Assembly: GCF_021869535.1 (NCBI RefSeq)
Contig: NW_026262739.1
Span: forward strand, 62,001 to 126,000
DNA length: 64,000 bases
Reading direction: 5' to 3'
DNA from: Mytilus californianus
Taxonomy: Eukaryota; Mollusca; Bivalvia; Mytilida; Mytilidae
In this document: piece after piece, positions 28,989-41,769 of the stretch
Position numbering within the stretch: the first letter of the stretch is position 1
Layout of the letters: each line of letters begins with the position of its first letter
The notes under the pieces: model-generated
Seen by the model: the letters and a program-made list of their open reading frames with translations, nothing else
The model's database searches: none
Told to the model about the DNA's origin: nothing
Translations under genes and position numbers: made by a program

Positions 28989-30865
28989 CTGAAATTATGA
29001 ATAACATTGTATTGGTAACTTGATATTAATAATAATGTTACCAGGCAAGACATAAGCATATGTTTGTTTACTATTCCCCACCAAAGGGTATAGAGTTTGG
29101 GTAAAATATTTAAAGCAGTCAACCCATTCCAGCGGCAAGTCTGTATATATACCTTCATATTTATATAGGGAGTAACACCCTTAGCAGAAGTAATGTAGGT
29201 ATTTTTTTTAAATGTTTTTTTTCTCCCAAGACAACTCTTTGGAGAATCTGAGGTATAACACGAAGGACCTACACTTGCGACTCTTTGTGAAACTGATCAA
29301 CTTCTTTTTTTATCGCTCTTTGTTTGAAAAAAATGTCTTGTCCTTTTACATTCAATATACTTCGTTGTTTGACTTACTTCACCAGTGCCTATTCTACTAC
29401 CTTTTTCGTACACTAATCCATCTATGTCATTGTTTACTGTATCTGTTCTACACACCATGTTTCTTGTCATCAGAATAATTGACGACCTTGACGGAAATAA
29501 GCCTCTACTTGAACTTGATAGTTCTGTCATTTCAATCTTGATTTGTGAACGTCGTAATTGATTTGAAAGTAGTCAGTAAGACTTTCTTTGGTGTCTTCTA
29601 GTTTTCCTTTTACTGCTTTAGCTTTGAAAAAAAAATCTTTGAAACCAACATTCCTGTCTATCTGTAATTTTCTTAATCCCCCTCCATCTGAATGAAATAC
29701 TTTTTTGTTTTCCTGATGAAATGCGTATTTATTTGTATACGCTCGTCAAAATTTTGATGGAACGTATTATGGTATACAAATGTCCGGCGTAAACATGTCG
29801 CACCTTAACTAGAGAACGACTTATTCAAATTTCATTAAACTTAACAGGGTTGCTCTTATGATGGTCAAACGATCTGTATACTTTTCGGTTGAAATAAGAA
29901 TGAATTTTTAAAGACATATTGATTCAAATAAAAACAACCCCACAATGAAACAAACTTGCATGTGTGATTTTTAACTTTTAAAATTTGAACTAATCAAATC
30001 TTGAAAAGCCTATTCTGGTTGGAAATCATTCACATAGAACAAACAAATCTGGATTAGATACTGCAGTTGAAGTATCTGCCTCTCTTTCTAAATCTGATCT
30101 ACAAACGCAACTACATTTGATTTAAACAGTGAGTGCAGCTACACTGTCAGTTACAAGCAGTACTATAATGAACAAGGGATAGGCACAATGACGGATATTC
30201 GTTTTTGACGAAAATTTAAATCGCATTTAAATGCGAAATATTTTAATTGTAAGAAAATAAGGAAACGCTCTTATTGTTTTGCGTTGTCGGATGAACTTAA
30301 AAAATCACATATACAGAAGGAATAATTGAGATGGAGGAAAGGAGAATCCTACTCAAGTTAAAGGTTACTTTGATTCACGAAACCAACATCAGGTTCTATA
30401 AGTTGTCATTCTTTTACTGACAAAAGTGCTGGTGTCTCATTAAATTGAGAGAAATTGTAAAAATGTGGATTAAAGATGAAAAACGGCGTAAAGCAAATAA
30501 CAATCAATCTGATGGTACTGTTAACAAGTCTGAATTTTATATCTATAGGAATTATTGTCATTGACTTTTTCATCATCTCAATTCTGTCGAATAGAATACG
30601 AGAATCTAATCCCCTACTCTCAAAAAGTTTCTTCACTGGGGAGAAACATCAAAACTTTCTTAGAGTCATCTTCTTTTCTTAACAGTACTATAACCCGTAG
30701 AGATCTAGTGCTATTGCTAGCTATACACCTCCAATTACAGACCATTTTTGCAAGTCATTTTGAAGATACCATCTTCATGTTTAATTGTTGTCAGTTATGT
30801 GTTGTTATAAGATGCAACATGGCAGGATAGATATGGATCACAGTCAAAAACAGCCTCTTTAACTC
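28989..30865. other. Few features; candidate coding relics only
   Basis: A minus-strand frame at 29297-29530 and the stretch before it (29555-29700) read like decayed coding sequence (LQIDRNVGFKDFFFKAKAVK in one frame) but with frame breaks and no domain. The repeat at 29736-29910 is listed separately. The rest shows nothing. Confidence 0.3.
29736..29910 (+). repeat. Truncated copy of the ACGCCCGTC repeat element
   Basis: TATACGCTCGTCAAAATTTT, TATGGTATACAAATGTCCGG, CGTAAACATGTCGCACC and GGTCAAACGATCTGTATAC match 43449-43650. The internal minisatellite and right terminus are missing. Confidence 0.8.
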
Positions 30866-31271
30866 CACAAGGGTGACTGGGGAAAGGAAACGACCGGCAG
30901 AAAAACGCTTGCCGAAGAGGGGCGTTCGTTTGGCTGTGCGGGATGTATAAAGTTCGCAGTCACGTCCGATCAGAATGGGGATGTTAAATCCGATGACTCG
31001 TGTAAAGAGAATGCCACGCTCTTTATACTTAACGTTAAGAACCCTTGCAACAACTCTTTGAGGGGTCCGTAGGTGGCCTGTTGTAAGGCAAAATGTCTGT
31101 CCCTATCCGATAAACCCTCATTTTCCAGTGGCAGTCCAAATTTCCCCGACCATCATCCCGGATGGCCTCTATTATGACAAGACTTACCTATTGTATTTAT
31201 TGTTTACTTGTTCTCGTCCTGAACATGAATGAAATATTTGCCACTGGAATTTAAGCAATCAACAATCAATA
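30866..31271 (+). mobile_element. Diverged (CAAT)n retroposon, older copy
   Basis: Flanking duplications AAAAACAGCCTCTTTAACTC (30846-30865) and a version with two differences at 31272-31291. The head lacks about 25 bases after CTGGGGAA and the body has many substitutions. Both point to an older insertion than the near-consensus copies. Confidence 0.85.
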
Positions 31272-32762
31272 AAAAACGGCCTCTCTAACTCAACTTGGCA
31301 TTCTTGACTCAATGCCAACATCTGTTTGATCTTCCTCCTCAGCCTCAGAGACATTCAAATTGTCATCATCAGTAGTGAATACGTAAAAGCATATGTTGTA
31401 TATTTATAGCTAAGTTATATTAATTAGACTATTAACGCCATGTTTCCTTAGCTGATTTGTTTGATAATGATAGTCTGCTGTTTGACTAGTACTTGTCATT
31501 ATTCCCTCTAAAAGAGAGAAGGATGTGCGAGGTGGTGTATAAATATTGGATGTGGTAGACTTAGGCAAGTAGTGTAGAACGTGCCAATTTTATATGTTAA
31601 TCTATTGAAAGCTGTGCTTTACATCTGGAGACGGAATAGTACTATTTTATCCAAATTAAATTACCAGTCGTTCCTACAGAAATTGTTGCATCAATTCTCT
31701 CTTGTTTTCAAAGTCATCATATTTAAGTTTGTCATATATAATAAAAACGCTAATCACTTTACTTAATTAACAGTTTTTGATAGATACTTAAAAAAAACAT
31801 TGGTATTATTTGATTTTGTTATTAGATAACGCGTAGGCTTATCAAAATATCAATTGGAACTTAATTCTATTTTCATAATGTTTGCTTAAATAGTCAATGA
31901 TTTTCTAACAATCATAGTCAAATTTTGAAAAAAAAAATATTTGTGAATACCTGGATGTAAGCCATTGGTAAAGCTTAATTAAATCACTGATTTTTGTCTC
32001 TGAAAAATAGTTCAGTATCACTCGATTAGCATTTGCCATTTCAAGTTAAATATATCTACAGTTCCTCGTAAGGATTTCGCTGCTCAGTGTCTAAACATTA
32101 CAGCATTTCATTACCCTGGTACATGTTGATAGGGTTCTGCTTAGTTGGAATCCAGCTCTTCAAATGTCTGAATAGCACAGGACTGTGGACTTGATGGCTT
32201 CTCTCCTATGTTAATCCCCTTTGTTGCATCTATAAGTGTTAGAGCCGCACCTCCCTTCTTACGATTATATTTTTTCTTTAAACTCTTAATTGCTAAGACC
32301 ATTCATTTAAATATGCTGATTTCCACATGAGTTTCTTTTCAACAAACTGAATCTTGCATGAATCGTCATCAGAGTCCGAACAACTGGCTTTCTCATTCTT
32401 CTCTGATTTCATATTGTGGTGCTGTTATTCATGATTGCACGTCGCCTTACTCTTGCCTGTAATGTATAGACATTTGTCAGCAGTGTTTTATTGACGGTTA
32501 TGCATGATGGTAAATATAAAAAAATAAAAAAATTATAGTTTTATAAATTAAACTGTTGGAGAAAACTTGATGACGGGACGCGTGTATGTTATAATATACC
32601 TTTTACCCAACAACAATTCTCTCGAATTTCGTCTTGGGTGTGGCATAATAGATTAAGGCAACATTACACGACAGGTATACAATACAAATAAATGGGAGAA
32701 CATATAGGACCGAAAAAAACACGAATAATAACTTATCAAAGGTACTAGATTTATAATTTAAT
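31272..32762. other. No gene seen
   Basis: AT-rich sequence. The frame at 31581-31766 has no domain. A minus-strand coding-like stretch near 32130-32460 has no continuous frame. Confidence 0.4.
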
Positions 32763-32806
32763 ACGCCAGACGCGCGTTTCGTTCACACAGGACTAATCAG
32801 TGACAC
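32763..32806 (-). ncRNA. Degenerate hammerhead-ribozyme-like motif
   Basis: On the minus strand: GTGTCA, then CTGATTA (core CTGATGA with one change), a stem II region of 13 bases, GAAA, CGCGCG, TC and TGGCGT. Stem I still forms six pairs including wobbles. The core change should weaken or abolish cleavage. Same repeat family as 28455-28498. Confidence 0.6.
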
Positions 32807-33227
32807 TCAGATCAAAACAATTCGAGAGCCAAAACAGTACAAAGTTGAAGAGCATTAAGGAACAAAAGTTCTAAACAGTTGTGCCTAATACGGCTATAGT
32901 TAGACTTGTTTAAGATTGCACAGCTGCACGGATTAGGACATCATTTGATGCAAAAGATGTACCTTTATTTTGAATGTGTTAAACAATGGCCAGATAGTAG
33001 ATATATGCTGTCTAGCTGATTCTTTTCAAAATAAACACTTAATCTAGCTCATATAGTTTTTGAGATAATTGCCTAAAACTGAAAATCTCTTAAAAGGACA
33101 TTTATTGAAAGATCCTGCATATGCTGATTAGCGATATATTTAAATGTGTATTTTTTTTTATTTGAAAGACAATGATGTTACCTGCATAAAATGCTGTTCT
33201 GAATTTTCCCGTAAAATAAATGGCAGG

Positions 33228-33315
33228 TAATCAGACTGGATGATAACCGAGAAGAATCTGAAAATGATGACATTGAACCACCGGCAAAGAAACAACATAA
33301 AAAAAAACATTAATC
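33228..33315 (+). CDS. Candidate short terminal exon
   Basis: After AAATGGCAG the frame reads VIRLDDNREESENDDIEPPA, then a Lys/His-rich end to TAA. Acidic-then-basic composition is nuclear-protein-like, but the acceptor lacks a good pyrimidine tract and no partner exon is known. Confidence 0.25.
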
Positions 33316-34861
33316 ATGAGTCTAAATATAACACCTCTACGTATTACTTCAACCGGGAAAAGTTGAATATATTAATCAAGAGTCCAATTATAATACCGCT
33401 TTTTGTTTACCTCAACCAAGAAAGGCCATTGATTATTTTACATCACTGGGTTGATACCTCTGCTGGTTGACTATTAGTCATAAAACAAAGAATGGATAAG
33501 TCCAAGCTGGCACATCCAGTTATTTTTTTTTGTTGACCCATCATTCATTAAACTAGTGGCTTGAGGCACAAGGGGGGAGAATCTTGGCTATAAGGAAAAT
33601 CTGATCTAGAAAAAATGGGAGTGCTCTCTTCCTGGTCCTAGGTAATTTCGTCAAAGATGAAAAGTTTCAAAATGTACTTAAAAACAGATTTCTATTCTTT
33701 CTCAATAATATTTGTAGTATGTTGTACTACTTTTAGGACAATTTATATCAATTATAGAAAACTTCATTGGATCTAACTCATAAAAAGGACAAGTTTATGT
33801 TAAGGGGGTCTTGAAAATGTGCAAATCGGTGTCCTAAAGTTGCCCTTTTGACTGGGAATCACCGCTCTTTAAAACGCAAAATGATATTTCATGGACGGCA
33901 TGGATCAGGATGCTGGCGTTTCTGAAAAACGCAATAGTGAAAGTTTTAAACACGACCTAGCGCCAAAGAAAAGGAGATGCCTTCAAAAATATTAAGACTC
34001 GTACACGGCTCTCTGACCTTGACTTCGGTCATGGAAGAAAGGGGAATGTATAGTCCTTTGTAACTAGTTTGCAATTCAGATTTTAGCTTCGGACATGCAG
34101 GAAAATATGACTGTCCCCGACATTTGCAAAGCAAACAGCACAAGGATTAAACTGAACTCTGAACTGTTAATTGACTGATATTCCGAGAACCTTGTTGAAC
34201 GCTAAACTATTGACAACTTGGTATTGATAGTGACTAGTTGATTAAAAGTCAATGGCAATTTTATGTCTTGTCATTAGTATTGAAATCTAGTCCATCCTCT
34301 TGTTAATAGTGTCAACCCGCTGGCTGATATACTCTCTTCAGAGCTAATAAGCTGCTATAAGATATCAAACATTTCATTATTTTTAGCCTCCAACACTGAC
34401 ACTAGATCTAGTTTTCGAACTAGACGACGTTCTCGAAGAAGAGCGCTTATCCTGAGTAAAATATATGGACGAAGCTTTGGAAGATTGCGTTCTATTTTAT
34501 TTTACTCTTTTAGAGTTTATTAAAAAGTAGAAAGTCATCATACAAACTAGTTGCCCTTCTGTTAAACAATCTCAAATTACAAATACGTCAGAGATTAATT
34601 CCCTAGGTTTAAATTTGATTGACGTTACTACTGAATGAGTACAACACTGGTTTCTCCCTCCTTTGCAGCTATATACCAACTGAACCTTCATATGGTAATT
34701 TTATTTTCCAAATCATTCGGTATTTAAGAGCATGCAGAAACTTAATTTTTTATCAATTCTATTACAAATCTTCAACCAAAAGTGCAATATCCTGACTTTG
34801 ATTAAGTACAAATTGGTCCAATATAACATCTTTACTTAACCGTCTGGTATCAAACAAGGAA
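33316..34861. other. No gene seen
   Basis: No repeat or coding segment I can support. The minus frame at 33946-34143 has several Cys but no recognised pattern. Confidence 0.45.
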
Positions 34862-35282
34862 CCCCCAAGGGTGACTGGGGAATAGAAGTATGGTCACCAT
34901 TGGTCTTCCTCCGACCGGCAGTAAAACCCGTGCTAAAGTGGGGCGTCCGTTTGGCTGTTCGGGATGTACAAATTTGCAGCCACGTCCGGTCAGAATGGGG
35001 ACGTTAAATCCGATGCCTCGTGTAAAGAGAGTGCCACGCTCTTTGCACGTTAAGAACCCTTGCAACAACTTTTTGAGGGGTCCGTAGGTGACCTGTTGCA
35101 AGGCTAAATGTCTGTCCCTATCCAATATACCCTCATTTCCCGTGGCAGTCTAAATTTCTCCGACCACAATCCCAGACGCCTATATTACAGAACCTACCTA
35201 TTGTGTTTATTGTTAATTTGTTCTCGTCCTGAATATGCATGAAATATTTGCCACTGGACGTTAAGCAACCAACAATCAATCA
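34862..35282 (+). mobile_element. SINE-like (CAAT)n retroposon, full length with TSD
   Basis: Target duplication ATCAAACAAGGAA (34849-34861 and 35283-35295). Head of five C, near-consensus body, (CAAT)n tail. Confidence 0.95.
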
Positions 35283-35637
35283 ATCAAACAAGGAAACCTC
35301 TCAGCAAAGAAATCAATGGATGACTGTTTTACGATTGACTGTTTATCTGTATCTACTTCTTTTGCGTGAAGCAAAACAGGTTCATTTAGAGGAAGATTTG
35401 CCTTGATGTAGTTGCACGTTGACAAAAAACTCGTACAGCACCGAAAAACTCTTTTGATACGGCTATCTCGAATAAAGTGGTTATTTTCCTTGTTTCAAAT
35501 GAATTCTTTGGCTGTATTTCCAAATACCAAATCGTTGTGTCCACTTTTTGGTTACATTGTTCCTTGTACATGACTGTATCCACTGATTTTCATAAAATTC
35601 TTCTAAATTCTTCTAAAGTATACATTTTGATACTTAC

Positions 35638-35953
35638 TGGACACATTGAACTCCCCATCAGTTAGATCTGCAACATTTGTTTGCGTAGGCTTTTTCTCCC
35701 ACGTGAATTTACAGGGTGCTGAAAAGCAGTCTATGGCCTTATTGAAGAATGCCATGATTGTCCAGATTAAGCAGACCATACATTGGAGTGAAAACCGGAA
35801 GCTCCAAAATTTGGGAATTCTGTTGGCATGAGTTGTGTGCCACACGGCAAATGGATTTCTCGTCTCATAACATCCTCCAGGTAAAAACCATCTGGTTTTA
35901 CCTGAATTTATAATTTTTTTAAATAAAAATTTTCGTTCAACCAAAGACCACAA
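35638..35953 (-). CDS. Candidate exon with a hydrophobic segment
   Basis: Minus-strand open stretch ending at donor GTAAGT (35637). It reads RWFLPGGCYETRNPFAVWHT, then a hydrophobic run (FSLQCMVCLIWTIMAFF) and a Lys/Thr-rich end. The acceptor is unclear and a TAA closes the frame upstream. Not recognised; the neighbouring minus frame 35386-35583 does not clearly join. Confidence 0.25.
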
Positions 35954-36793
35954 CTTTTTTTAACACTGTAATAAAATAAATTCAGTGCTTGCGTCTCCTC
36001 AGGTAAAAGGATAGTAGTTTCTCCAACTCGACAAAAACCCTGCCTCCCTCTGTTATGTAATTGTCAAGTCCTTCCATACGTTTTCTCACTGATGTTGCAC
36101 ACTCATCTAAAAGTTTATATAGGGTGTACTTTGTAACAAGAACCAGGATAGAAACTGTTTTCTCTTATAAACAATCAGATGAAAGAATGTATTTCACACT
36201 TGGGATGGCTTTCAGACCTTCATTGTCATTTACAAAAATGTTATTCACATCTCTGAAAATTTGATGTTTTGTTTCACCAATTAATGATACGGTACTCTGT
36301 TATATGAACTACATGTTAGTTTGTTTTGACCTTTTTTAATATATTTCTCTAGTGTTTTATATATTTTGTGAAAAAATACCTTTTGTACTCGAGTAATAAT
36401 ATGATATTTGCTAAAATAATATGTAAACAAACAAAATATATGATTGTTGTAATCGATTCCTACCATGCATTGTATTACTCTGTGTTCATACTCATATGCA
36501 GATTATATTTTTATTTACATGTTATAAAAATAAAGAATTTCTATTATATAACCCGCAGTGTTCCATCCAGGATTTGAAAAGTTCAAGATGCTAGTCAAAA
36601 ATAGGGAAATTTTACGCGTAAATGTCATTGAAAAGGGCAATTACTATTGCATCATATTAAGCATTTTACTCAGGCACTATCTTAAAAGCAAGTTTCAGTT
36701 AAAATGAAGTAACTGAAGGCACAATCTTCTCTAATAGATGTATCCGTTATACGTATTTAATCATGATCCTGGTCTAGGATAAACATTTTACTA
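35954..36793. other. No gene seen
   Basis: AT-rich, no repeat or domain recognised. Confidence 0.45.
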
Positions 36794-37319
36794 TCATTGA
36801 ATGCAGAAGTTAATGTCCAATGGCACGCGTATAATAACTAAACTAGGTAACGGTTTACATTTTGTATAAACAACAAAGTCACAGTAAGCTACTTTCAAAA
36901 TATACATCTGGATCTGTATCTGTGTAAAATATCTGTGGTTAGTTTTCAAGTGCAAGTTTTTGTCCACACAGAAAGTGGAGTCAGCCTGTTCAATAGTATT
37001 GTCTTCAAGTTTATATGTTAATCTTGACAAGGCCATGGCCACAACACTGGCAATTGGTGATTCCTTCTGGACTTGCTGCAAGGAAGGGATTTTCATTGCT
37101 AACTTGAAAGCGACTTTGTGTACAAAGTCTTAAGTGCCGTTGTGTCTGGTGCATTGTATTACTTTGACGACATTCTTTTTCGTAGTATATTATTCTGAAA
37201 TCGAGCCAACCTTGTACAATAGCCTGATTTGTTTTACCTAATAAATGAACCATATGAACATAAAATCTGCACGAAGTAGATTGCCTGCAATTTTTCATAC
37301 TTTGAATCAATAGCGTCAC
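36794..37319 (-). pseudogene. YqaJ-type exonuclease domain fragment, frameshifted
   Basis: Two overlapping minus-strand frames (37319-37011 and 37096-36794) read as one protein across a frameshift near 37010-37030. The first ends NPFLAASPEGITNCQCCGHG, then LVKI. The second has NHRYFTQIQIQMYILKVAYC then DFVV. YqaJ/lambda-exonuclease proteins have ASPDG, a Cys-rich link, EIKCP and H-x-YY-x-Q-x-Q-x-Q-M-x-V at these places. Here the catalytic Asp is Glu and the E-x-K is K-x-N, so even without the frameshift the site is lost. Such nucleases are abundant in mollusc mobile elements. Confidence 0.7.
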
Positions 37320-37345
37320 TGTAGACGAAAAGCGCGTCTGGCGTA
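37313..37345 (+). ncRNA. Remnant of the hammerhead repeat
   Basis: GCGTCACTG joins directly to TAGACGAAAAGCGCGTCTGGCGTA-like sequence, so the middle of the core and half of stem II are deleted. It cannot fold into an active ribozyme. It marks a third copy of the repeat seen at 28455 and 32763. Confidence 0.6.
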
Positions 37346-38449
37346 AATATAAAATTTTAGTTTTTGGATTATTATAAGTTGTAAGGAGGGCTTAATTTTG
37401 ACACTCGGAGTTTTTTTCCTAAGTGTATAAGTGTATTGACGTGTCACACTCTGACCAAGTACATTCATCTTGATCAGGTGCGTTGGCCGACATTTAAATT
37501 ATTTAATACTTGATCTGGCTTGATAAAAACCCGTCCCCCTCCCCGTAATTCCTATGGTCGATGCCTTATGACCGACTATCCCAGGACTTTATAGCCAGTC
37601 ACGATCGTTAAAACCCCCATAAGTAAGTAAGAACTGCATTTACTTTTCAGCTGTTCAAGTTTCATAACAATCAAGCGAGAATGCTAATATTATCCACTGA
37701 AACCAGTGGTATTATGCAAGAGAACTTCAGACATACTAAGAACTATTTGCCCCAGGAATTTCGACCTCCAGATATATATAAATGCAGGTCCTAAAAAAAT
37801 CACATCTCTTATTAAGATTAAAAGTTTCTGATCATTTTTCAAATTGTATGGTGTTGAATTTGAACTGAACATTAAAAAATGCAAAAAATTAGTGATTTTC
37901 CATTTTTACTTATGGTTGCCATGGCAACAAATATGCAAATCAACTGCAATTGTTTGAAAATGTTATATATATAATATATGGTCTTACATGTATGGAAGGT
38001 ATAACAAGTTTCTATAAACAGGTCTGTTGTATAATGTATATGTATGGTTCCAAAATTTGAAAAAAATGTAAAAGAGAGTTATCTCCCTTTTTGGAAAAAT
38101 GCCAACTATTTTTAATGATATACATTTTTTGTCTTAACTAGACGGTGACTTGTTGATTTTATTTTTTATTATGTAAAAAGACTATTTAAGCAACGGAAAA
38201 AATACAAACATTAAAAAAATCTTATATTAGGTTTCATGAGAAATTCTTCAAAAAAGGTAGCTTTGCATTCATTTCCCTATCATTTCTAGAGTAATCTTGA
38301 ATGAAAACCAATAAACTTGAACCCTTCAAAAAAAATTAACTAGACGGTGAACCCATTTTTTTATTTTTATTTTTCATTTAACATATAATAAAGTTCATTT
38401 ATTAAAAAATTAGCCAATTCCTATATTAAGATATTTATACCACCCAGCC
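37346..38449. repeat. Mostly empty; two related AACTAGACGGTGA blocks
   Basis: TAACTAGACGGTGA occurs at about 38136 and 38337, each followed by a T-rich/A-rich stretch and CCTATATTAAG or CTTATATTAGG. This looks like a diverged 200-bp tandem repeat. Nothing else recognised. Confidence 0.45.
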
Positions 38450-40360
38450 ACCTTAACAATAGGAAATGAAAAATCGTCTCTTTTGTCGTAAATTTTTGCA
38501 TGGAGTTTCCTCCTTGAAATTGAAATGTCTAAATCTAGAAAAGGGCAACAGCTGCTGTTTATGTGAGATTTAGTTATAGTAAGTTCTTTTGGTAAATTTC
38601 GGAAGTATGTTTAGAGAACTCTGGATTATTTAACGAAAAAATATCATCAAGATAACGGTAGGTATTGTTGAATGTATCAACCAAATGTAACAATGATGGG
38701 TCTTTACTGAGTTTGGTCATAAACTCAGATTCATAGCAATATAGGAATAAATCTGCTATTAAAGGGGCGCAGTTAGTGCCCATAGGAATACCTACTACCG
38801 GACGATACACTTTATAGCCGAAACGTACATTTATGTTATCTAGCAGAAAATTTAAAGCTTCAATCATATCCTCACATTTCCAGTAAGTGTATCTAGCATA
38901 CTTTCCTTTTTCGTAACAGAAAAAGGCTTTAAACGAGTTACAGCAAATAAAATTACAATGAGATTTTTCGAAAAACAATTTTATTTAATACGAAAACTTT
39001 TTCTTTACAAGATTGTGTGGGAGTCAACAGAATTAAAAGGACCATCAAAAGCATGTATTTTATCTAAAACTTCTAAAGAATTTTTATCACTCCAAAAAAA
39101 ATTTAATACCATTATTTTCATAAGCTTTATTACAAAAGTTAATAACCAGTTCTTTGATAGTAGTAAGGGAGGTAGTTAGAAGCACTGATAGATTAGTAGT
39201 AGAACACTTACTCGATGCGGAGATGAAACAGAATTTAAATGTTGTTTTTTTTTTGCGTAATTTCGGTAACCAGTTCATGGTCGGGACTTTCAAATGTTCG
39301 GAAGAGGCTTTAAGCTGGGAAGTGGCAGTGATATGCTTGTTAACGATTAGACTATCTGTGGTGCGTACGGACCTGAATGTAGAGGAATTGATAATTTCGT
39401 TTTGAAGAACTTCCGTGTAGTATATGCGTCATACCACCACTACATTATTGGCTGCCTTGTCTGCCGGTACGACCACAAACCGCTCTGCGAGTACTTTTTT
39501 TATTCTAGAAATTGGAATATCATGGATCCTATTATTAATTTCAGAATTGTTTTCTAAATGAGATATTCGAAATTAAAAGTATTCATAATTTTATTCAAAC
39601 AACTAGAGATTTTTTGTAACATTTATCACGTTTGCACCAAATTTTACAGTAGGCACACAGAGCGTCTTTAATGACCTGACGACACTTGTTTCCAATATAT
39701 TATAGATGGAGGCCGGTATTTCGGTCCTTTCTTTAGAAAAGATTTGACCTCACGGTCTTCGACGATGTTGAGGTGTCCTTTAATAACATGAGCACAAGGA
39801 ACATATCTAAAACTAGTTGTTTCGCAGTCTCAAGTGGAAGGAACATTATTTTCTATATTGACGTCTGATGTAACTGACGTATAATTAAAATTCAAACTTC
39901 TGCTCGGATTTTTATAAGAATGCGAAATAATGTGTGGTTCTATATTATCTATTTTAAGTTCACAAATCGAATCTTCTCTCAGGTCCAAAGTTCTTAAATT
40001 ATCAACAATATCCTCCCATGACTTATCTGGTAATGATATGAAATAGAGTAATTTAACCCCAACAAATGAGCAAGTGTTTTGTTTAACAATCTTGTTCTTA
40101 TTGATGTCTTGATTATCTTCAGCTGGCTCAAGAGGAGTTTCAGACTCCAACTCTTGCGCAATAAGTACTAACTCATGTTGTTAACCGGTTAACACATCTT
40201 GAGAAAGTTCCTCTGGATTTTTTTTACATGTTGTAACACTGAAATCCTCTGCGGACGCTATTGAGTCAAAATCAGCATTTAGTTCTTGTTCTAATGTAGA
40301 TAACTGTTCCCAATCCACTTGCATATCCTGCATCCTTTCCTTAGAAATACCTTCGCACAA
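38450..40360 (-). pseudogene. Penelope-like element, decayed
   Basis: Minus-strand order fits a Penelope-like element. An N-terminal acidic region opens from ATG near 40333, with one TAA at about 40187-40185. Then come HVIKGHLNIVEDREVKSFLK and GPKYRPP (about 39800-39690), FVVVPADKAANNVVVV (about 39480), VPTMNWLPKLRKK with FISASSKCSTTNLSVLLTTS (39290-39130), GIPMGTNCAPLIADLFLYCYE (38800-38730) and a YLDDI catalytic block (about 38655). FLDLDIS and KIYDKRDDF-like residues follow near 38500. Multiple stops and frameshifts break it. The GIY-YIG nuclease expected downstream was not found before the homology ends at about 38450. Confidence 0.8.
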
Positions 40361-40374
40361 AAAATGTTATGCCC

Positions 40375-40560
40375 CCATTGACTGTGTATTCTGGTCTGTG
40401 TGTCCGTTCGTTAGTTCGTCTGTCCCGCTTCAGGTTTAAGAGGTAGTTTTTGATGAAGGTGAAACTTGAAATTTAGTATAAATGTTCCCTTTTGATATGC
40501 TCTTTCTGATGTTAATGCCAAAGTAGAGATTTTACCACCATTTCCATGGTCCACTGAACT
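40375..40560 (+). repeat. Dispersed mollusc repeat
   Basis: TGTCCGTTCGTTAGTTCGTC, GAAGGTGAAACTTGAAATTT and TTTCCATGGTCCACTGAAC. The last block is the reverse of the start of 47030-47250 (GTTCAGTGGACCATGAAATC), so both belong to one repeat type in opposite orientation. Confidence 0.55.
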
Positions 40561-41633
40561 GGTTTGTTCTCGTCCGAAAACAGAAAATTTTATAAAATTC
40601 TGTTCTTGCTTATATTATCTCTGTATATCAGGGGATTTATTACAATACGATGAAATTGATATGGAAGAACTAGTAAATAATGGACCCGCTTCCTGTAAGG
40701 CCTAAAATAAGTTCCATTTCTTTGACATTGCCGTCTGACTCAGTAAAAAAAATTACCGCCCGATTATTTTTTTTTTATTTTGAAAATCGGAATCGAACCT
40801 GGAAATTTGATCGTATCCGCGGATTTGTTCCGGACTTTATTTATTTCAAGTCACGATCATAAAAGCGTTTACTGTACAATGTATGAAGAGCAAACGTCTC
40901 AATGAAATAGAACAGTAAAAAAACGTCTGTCAAAGTAAACATGTCAAAAAGGCTGGCAGTGGAAAGCATCCCCTTATGCTTCAATGCCTCAGTAAAAGGT
41001 AGTGAACATTTAATGTAAAATAAGATATTCAATTGTTCTATTGATTAAACATGGGAGGACGTTCTGAATGACCTTTTAGAGGAATTTTATTTCAGTTTTG
41101 GTAAAGCAGACACTGTTGGTGTAGCTATAAATGCATCTCACAGTAAAACATGCTCACATAGTATAATCCTATATGAAAGGACATACAGAAATAACACCCG
41201 TTATTAGTGAAAAGGTGTAATCAATTATCATCTTCTTCCCGCCTGACCACACGTTCCAGGAATTACTTTTCAAACTTTAAGAAAAATGCTCCCTTATGGA
41301 AAATTGCATTGTCCTGGAGGGTAGTTGGTAACATTTAGGGTATGACAAATCATACACGTATTATGTTACAACAAGTAGTTGTAAGAGATGTTAGAGGTCT
41401 ATTCCTACTGATTTTTCAAGTTCATGTCCTACCATATAAGAATTGTTAATATAATTATCTTCGTAGTTAAGCTTTCATAATTAACGTAAAAGGAGCGTAC
41501 GGTTTTGATATTGACAAATTGTAATTTTGTTATTATTCTAAGTGTCTTTGAAGTTGAAGCCGATAAAGAACGTAAATTTTTATTCCCGCAAAATATTATA
41601 AGGTAAAGGTCCATTATCCATAAAAATACTCAC
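40561..41633. other. No gene seen
   Basis: No domain, repeat or splice-supported exon recognised. Confidence 0.45.
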
Positions 41634-41769
41634 TTGTTTGTACAGCTGCTTGTGTTGTTGGAATAGTTTCCGACACAGTTGTTGGTTCACTTGTTTCAGA
41701 AGTCCTCATCATTCTCACCATTACCATTGGTATCACGAGTAACGCTATGGCTATGGAATAGGAGGGAGT
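41634..41769 (-). CDS. Candidate exon, hydrophobic run plus Thr-rich stalk
   Basis: Between acceptor AAATTTCAG and donor GTGAGT (41633) one frame stays open for 45 residues: TPSYSIAIALLVIPMVMV, then TSETSEPTTVSETIPTTQ. Both splice signals are strong. The Ser/Thr stalk recalls exon 2 of the 22802-25946 membrane gene in style but not in sequence. No partner exons found. Confidence 0.35.

Noticed and set aside
40180-40193. 14-bp palindrome GTTAACCGGTTAAC as a protein-binding site
   Set aside because: Lies in a decayed Penelope-like ORF and contains its premature stop; a chance palindrome is sufficient explanation.
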